This document shows positions 60,851 to 64,000 of a stretch of 64,000 nucleotides of DNA, piece by piece. The DNA is from Paludibacteraceae bacterium (GTDB lineage Bacteria; Bacteroidota; Bacteroidia; Bacteroidales; Paludibacteraceae). Under the pieces are notes generated by a model. That model did no database searches and had not been told where the DNA came from. It saw nothing but the letters and a program-made list of their open reading frames with translations. Position 1 is the stretch's first letter; each line of letters begins with the position of its first letter. The translations under genes and the position numbers were made by a program. The stretch lies in contig CAJOIZ010000007.1 of NCBI GenBank assembly GCA_905234835.1, forward strand, positions 45,561 through 109,560. Reading direction: 5' to 3'.

Positions 60851-60882
60851 GATAGTGTGTCAATCGGCACACTATCTTTTTT
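60851..60882 (+). terminator. Terminator of ppdK
   Basis: GATAGTGTG and CACACTATC form a perfect 9-bp stem (11 with AA/TT) around an 8-base loop, followed by TTTTTT. It begins 24 bases after the stop codon. Confidence 0.9.
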
Positions 60883-60930
60883 GCTTGTTATACAGAGTTT
60901 GTTCAGCGAATAGCGCGGTCACTATACCAA

Positions 60931-60960
60931 ACGAAAGAGCAGCTACCGCTGCTCTTTCGT
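60931..60960 (-). terminator. Hairpin ending the GCDS-repeat gene
   Basis: A perfect 13-bp stem (ACGAAAGAGCAGC / GCTGCTCTTTCGT, loop of 4), 28 bases past the stop of the minus-strand gene. The T-run after it is short (TTTGG), so it may be a weak or bidirectional terminator. Confidence 0.55.
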
Positions 60961-60987
60961 CTTATGGATTCAGTATGCAGGAAGTAG

Positions 60988-63900
60988 TCAGTCAACCCGC
61001 TGCCCCTGCGCTGTATAAACGACACCGTTACGTTCGATATAGAGGATACCGTCACGGATGTACTTCTTCGGCGCAGAAGCATCCACTATACGGCCGTCAA
61101 TGACTTCCAGTTCGCTGACAATCTCACCATCCTCACCTTCCGCCACAATACGCACACGTGTAGCCTGCATCTCTTCACCTTTGTTGAAGAGGATACCACG
61201 GTAGGCATTGACTACCGTACCCTGCTCGGCGTTCGGATAGTAGATCCTGTTGTCCTTCAGTCCCATATAGTAACTGCCTGTATTCGAACCGTAAACCCTT
61301 CCTTTGCGGAGCGTACCGATTAGATAGACGGAGCCTTCCGAATTGTAGCCTTCCAGATTAGCTATATTGAATTCGGACTGAATATCCACATCGGTATTGA
61401 CTATCACACCGGGGAATTCGAACTGTGTCCGCTTGGCGAGAGCAGCATTGGCATTCACAATGTAGCCCTTGCCCGCCTCCAGTTTGGTAGCCTGAGCAAA
61501 ATAGAGAGTGAAACCGGCCTCTATATCCCCTTTCGTGTAGCAGAACTCATACACACGCCCCTTCATACTCAGGTTGGTGAGCAGTGCGGACGGCACGTTG
61601 AACGGCAGACAAAGGGTCGCCCATTTGCTACGGGTGAACTGACGGTTCAGCCATGCCTTTGTGGCACGCTCGCCATTGTACTTGTTGGAGAAATTGGTGT
61701 AGAAGTCATCGTCTTTCTGCTCCTGCAGGATGATGTACAAGTCCTTCTTGTACTGCGCCGTATAGACGGTGTCCTGTGTAACAGCGGGCAGCGCGTTATC
61801 CTTGTCGTAGAAGTTATTCTTACTGTCCGCCCAGCCAGTAAAGGTGAACTCGTACCAGTTGTACTCGTCACCGTCTTTCTCGCGTTCAGGTGTACCCTCA
61901 TAGGAAGGAATAGCTCCCTGCTCTAACTCGTAAGTCCGCAGTTCACTACCATCATAATTCTCGAAGCGTACCGTATAGGTCAGCGAACCCACAACAGTAA
62001 GATTGAGCGTGCAAATACTGTCGCAGCCTTCAGCATTGACGAGCGTATCACGCACCGAAACAGGCTTGCTGTACTCTTTGCCGTGCCACGGGAAAGTCTC
62101 GCCCGCATTGATAGTGGCAACGGTGTTCTCATACGTGCGGAGACGGACCTCCACGTTGTATGCCACGAGACTGTCGGCACCCGATGCCGCCGTGTACATG
62201 CGCTGGTAGATACCCGCCGTCTTGACAAGAGTGTCGTTATCGAAAATCCACACGCTGTCCCCCTCGCAGATGCTTACGGGGAAAGTCTCGGTAATCAGGT
62301 CGTTCACCCACAAGTCAAATACTACCACACTATCACAACCCGCCGCGTTCTCTAACGTCTTGGTCAGATAGGTCGTTTCCGAGTATTCGGTGCCGTCCCA
62401 CGTATAAGTCTGTCCGTGGTTGATAATCACTTTTTCAAGCGAATCGGTAGGTTCATTGACCGACACGTGGATATGGAACACACTGTCACAACCGTCCACC
62501 GTTTCGTAACGGCGAATATAGTCACCCGCCGTCTCCGTGGTGATACCGTAGTCGGAGTAGGTATCGCCTGCGCAGATTGACGCATAGATATGCTCCTCGT
62601 AGGTGTCTTTCACGGTGAGAACCAGCGTCACGAGACTGTCGCAGCCGCCAATGCTTTGATGGGTCTGGGTGTAGGTGCCTTTAGCCGAATGATTGAAGTT
62701 GTAATCGGTATATGCATCGCCTGCGCAAATAGAGGCAACGATGGTGTCCTTATATACAGGCACTTCACGTAGCCGCAGTATGCGCAGTCCCTCACGTCCG
62801 TCAGGACGGATATAGGTAGCGGGATAGTTGCCCGCATGGTCATACTCCTCTCCTGTCTCATTCCAAGTGTACTTGCCGCCCGTGCAGACCGCCGCGTCCA
62901 CATATTCCGGCTCAACCGGCGGGAGGACGGTCAGGTGCAAGATGGTGGTGCTGTCGCAGCCTCCTGCAGTCCGGTCGGTGCGGGTATATTCGCCGCCAGT
63001 ATAGGCAAGGAAGCCGTTTTGGTCATAGACCTCGCCCTCACTGATGGTGGCTGATATTTCCTTCAGCTTCTGGTCGCAGACGGTAAGGTTAAGTATGTAA
63101 GTGCTGTCGCATCCCCATACAGACTGATATTCCTTGCTGTAAACGCCTGTTGTACTCTCGTTGAAATGTTCGTCCTTGTAGGTCTTTCCGCTCTGGATGG
63201 TCTCATTAAGCACGAACTCATACACTGGATGCACGCGGAGCAGCAACTGGGTGATGTTGAAGCCCTGTTTGCCCGCCACCTTGGCAGAGTCGATATACGT
63301 CCCAGGACGGCTGATTTCGTTGCCCGCAAAGTCATATACACCGCCCGCACAGATGTCCACCGTGTCGTATCGCAGGTCGAGAACCGGCTGTGTCACAGTC
63401 AGGATGACCGTGCTGTCGCAGCCGAAGCGCGACTGAAAAGTCTCGGTATAAACGCCTTCCTCAGAGATGGTCTGCGTACCGAACGTGATAGTCTCATGCG
63501 GGGCAAGGACATACGTCTCGTTATACGTATTATTGCCCATCAGCGTGAGAATCATACGGTAGCGTTTGCATTCCAGCTGGTCGCGGACCTCTAACACGTA
63601 GTCAATGGGATAAGACTCCGGCACAGGTATATCGAATGTATGGTCGCGGTAGGTGTAGCTATTAGCGGTGACGGAGCAAAGGGTGTCATAGACCTCCTCC
63701 TCTATGCCGACCACCTTGCGGACATGCGCTATATAGACGCTGTCGCAGCCATCCTCTGTGGTGTAAGGAACTGTATAGGTGCCCTTCTGACTGAGTGTCA
63801 GTCCGTGCCACTCGCGAGTCTCCTCATCCACCAATTTGATGTTCTCCTCAAAGAGGTAGGACTGCGCCTCGCGCAGCACGAGCGTAACGGTGCTGTCGCA

Positions 63901-64000
63901 GCCGAAGCGGTTGCGCAAAGCACGCACGTAGGTGCCTGCCGCCGTCTCGGAGAAGCCGTACTTGTCATACGTGGTACCCGAGCAGATGACATCCTCAATC
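60988..64000 (-). CDS. Giant GCDS-repeat surface protein, C-terminal part (5' end outside window)
   Basis: The frame is open to the right edge: codons upstream of the track start (GTG at 63927) continue IEDVICSGTTYDKYGFSETAAGTY in frame, so at least 1003 residues are seen. About twelve ~75-residue modules each end in GCDSxxxLxLxV (GCDSTVTLVL, GCDSTTILHLTV, GADSLVAYNV and others), with an ICAGDTY-type strand starting the next one. Two modules have lost the motif (KQGFNITQLLLRV, EGLRILRLREV). A Listeria-Bacteroides repeat (YTVRFENYDGSEL ... YTAQYKK) and an Ig-like region follow. It ends YIRDGILYIERNGVVYTAQG, like the phosphoesterase tails. It is probably a secreted, surface-displayed adhesin-like protein. 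Confidence 0.85.
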   Translation of the reverse strand, partial: IEDVICSGTTYDKYGFSETAAGTYVRALRNRFGCDSTVTLVLREAQSYLFEENIKLVDEETREWHGLTLSQKGTYTVPYTTEDGCDSVYIAHVRKVVGIEEEVYDTLCSVTANSYTYRDHTFDIPVPESYPIDYVLEVRDQLECKRYRMILTLMGNNTYNETYVLAPHETITFGTQTISEEGVYTETFQSRFGCDSTVILTVTQPVLDLRYDTVDICAGGVYDFAGNEISRPGTYIDSAKVAGKQGFNITQLLLRVHPVYEFVLNETIQSGKTYKDEHFNESTTGVYSKEYQSVWGCDSTYILNLTVCDQKLKEISATISEGEVYDQNGFLAYTGGEYTRTDRTAGGCDSTTILHLTVLPPVEPEYVDAAVCTGGKYTWNETGEEYDHAGNYPATYIRPDGREGLRILRLREVPVYKDTIVASICAGDAYTDYNFNHSAKGTYTQTHQSIGGCDSLVTLVLTVKDTYEEHIYASICAGDTYSDYGITTETAGDYIRRYETVDGCDSVFHIHVSVNEPTDSLEKVIINHGQTYTWDGTEYSETTYLTKTLENAAGCDSVVVFDLWVNDLITETFPVSICEGDSVWIFDNDTLVKTAGIYQRMYTAASGADSLVAYNVEVRLRTYENTVATINAGETFPWHGKEYSKPVSVRDTLVNAEGCDSICTLNLTVVGSLTYTVRFENYDGSELRTYELEQGAIPSYEGTPEREKDGDEYNWYEFTFTGWADSKNNFYDKDNALPAVTQDTVYTAQYKKDLYIILQEQKDDDFYTNFSNKYNGERATKAWLNRQFTRSKWATLCLPFNVPSALLTNLSMKGRVYEFCYTKGDIEAGFTLYFAQATKLEAGKGYIVNANAALAKRTQFEFPGVIVNTDVDIQSEFNIANLEGYNSEGSVYLIGTLRKGRVYGSNTGSYYMGLKDNRIYYPNAEQGTVVNAYRGILFNKGEEMQATRVRIVAEGEDGEIVSELEVIDGRIVDASAPKKYIRDGILYIERNGVVYTAQGQRVD

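Overview
This 64 kb window reads as chromosomal DNA from an anaerobic Bacteroidales bacterium. The evidence is internal: promoters of the Bacteroidetes type (TTTG, a spacer of about 19 bases, TAnnTTTG), few Shine-Dalgarno sequences, secreted proteins ending in type IX secretion (T9SS) C-terminal domains, families typical of the phylum (DUF4292, DUF6913, DUF6048-like, lipoprotein-type LptC, C10 peptidase), and an oxygen-sensitive class III ribonucleotide reductase. The genus cannot be fixed from the sequence.

Layout. 1-10.4 kb: secreted and surface proteins. These are a T9SS cargo protein cut by the left edge, a beta-propeller-like lipoprotein, two tandem paralogous metallophosphoesterases (one carrying four InlB-type repeats), and a 1388-residue C10 peptidase with two beta-helix-like modules and a sorting domain. 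10.4-15.1 kb (minus): a compact operon of yicC, gmk, a PagL-like outer-membrane deacylase, a response regulator with a degenerate receiver, smpB and a TsaC-type gene. 15.2-19 kb (plus): two small envelope proteins, then ansA and pepD.

19-25.2 kb is the accessory region. It holds two Fic proteins, a fibronectin-III lipoprotein gene whose signal-peptide codons are thrown out of frame by a perfect 19-bp tandem duplication, a candidate 6S RNA, an array of different short palindromes, a 22-bp perfect hairpin and several tandem or dispersed repeats.

25.2-40.7 kb (minus): nrdD-nrdG, xseB, a CPBP protease, gpmI, parE, then an envelope cluster (Rieske-like lipoprotein, FKBP isomerase, EnvC-like protein, DUF4292, TPR, dut, lipid kinase, active M23 peptidase), a dolichol-phosphate-mannose-synthase-like glycosyltransferase and an MBL hydrolase. 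41.6-57.5 kb (minus): recG, tonB behind a tRNA-Pro gene, lptC with TPR and beta-barrel partners, a RhaT-like permease, def, ruvX, a TPR protein, gyrA, ldcA, dapA, a DUF6913 gene and tyrS. 58-60.8 kb (plus): ppdK with a clear terminator. 61-64 kb (minus): a giant GCDS-repeat surface protein that runs off the right edge.

Most genes are housekeeping or envelope functions. The strongest unexplained signals are the 19-bp duplication (possible ON/OFF switch), the palindrome array and 11-bp-period minisatellites in the intergenic DNA, a shared short C-terminal motif on three otherwise unrelated secreted proteins, and the degenerate receiver. No phage, CRISPR array, complete IS element or integrative element was seen.
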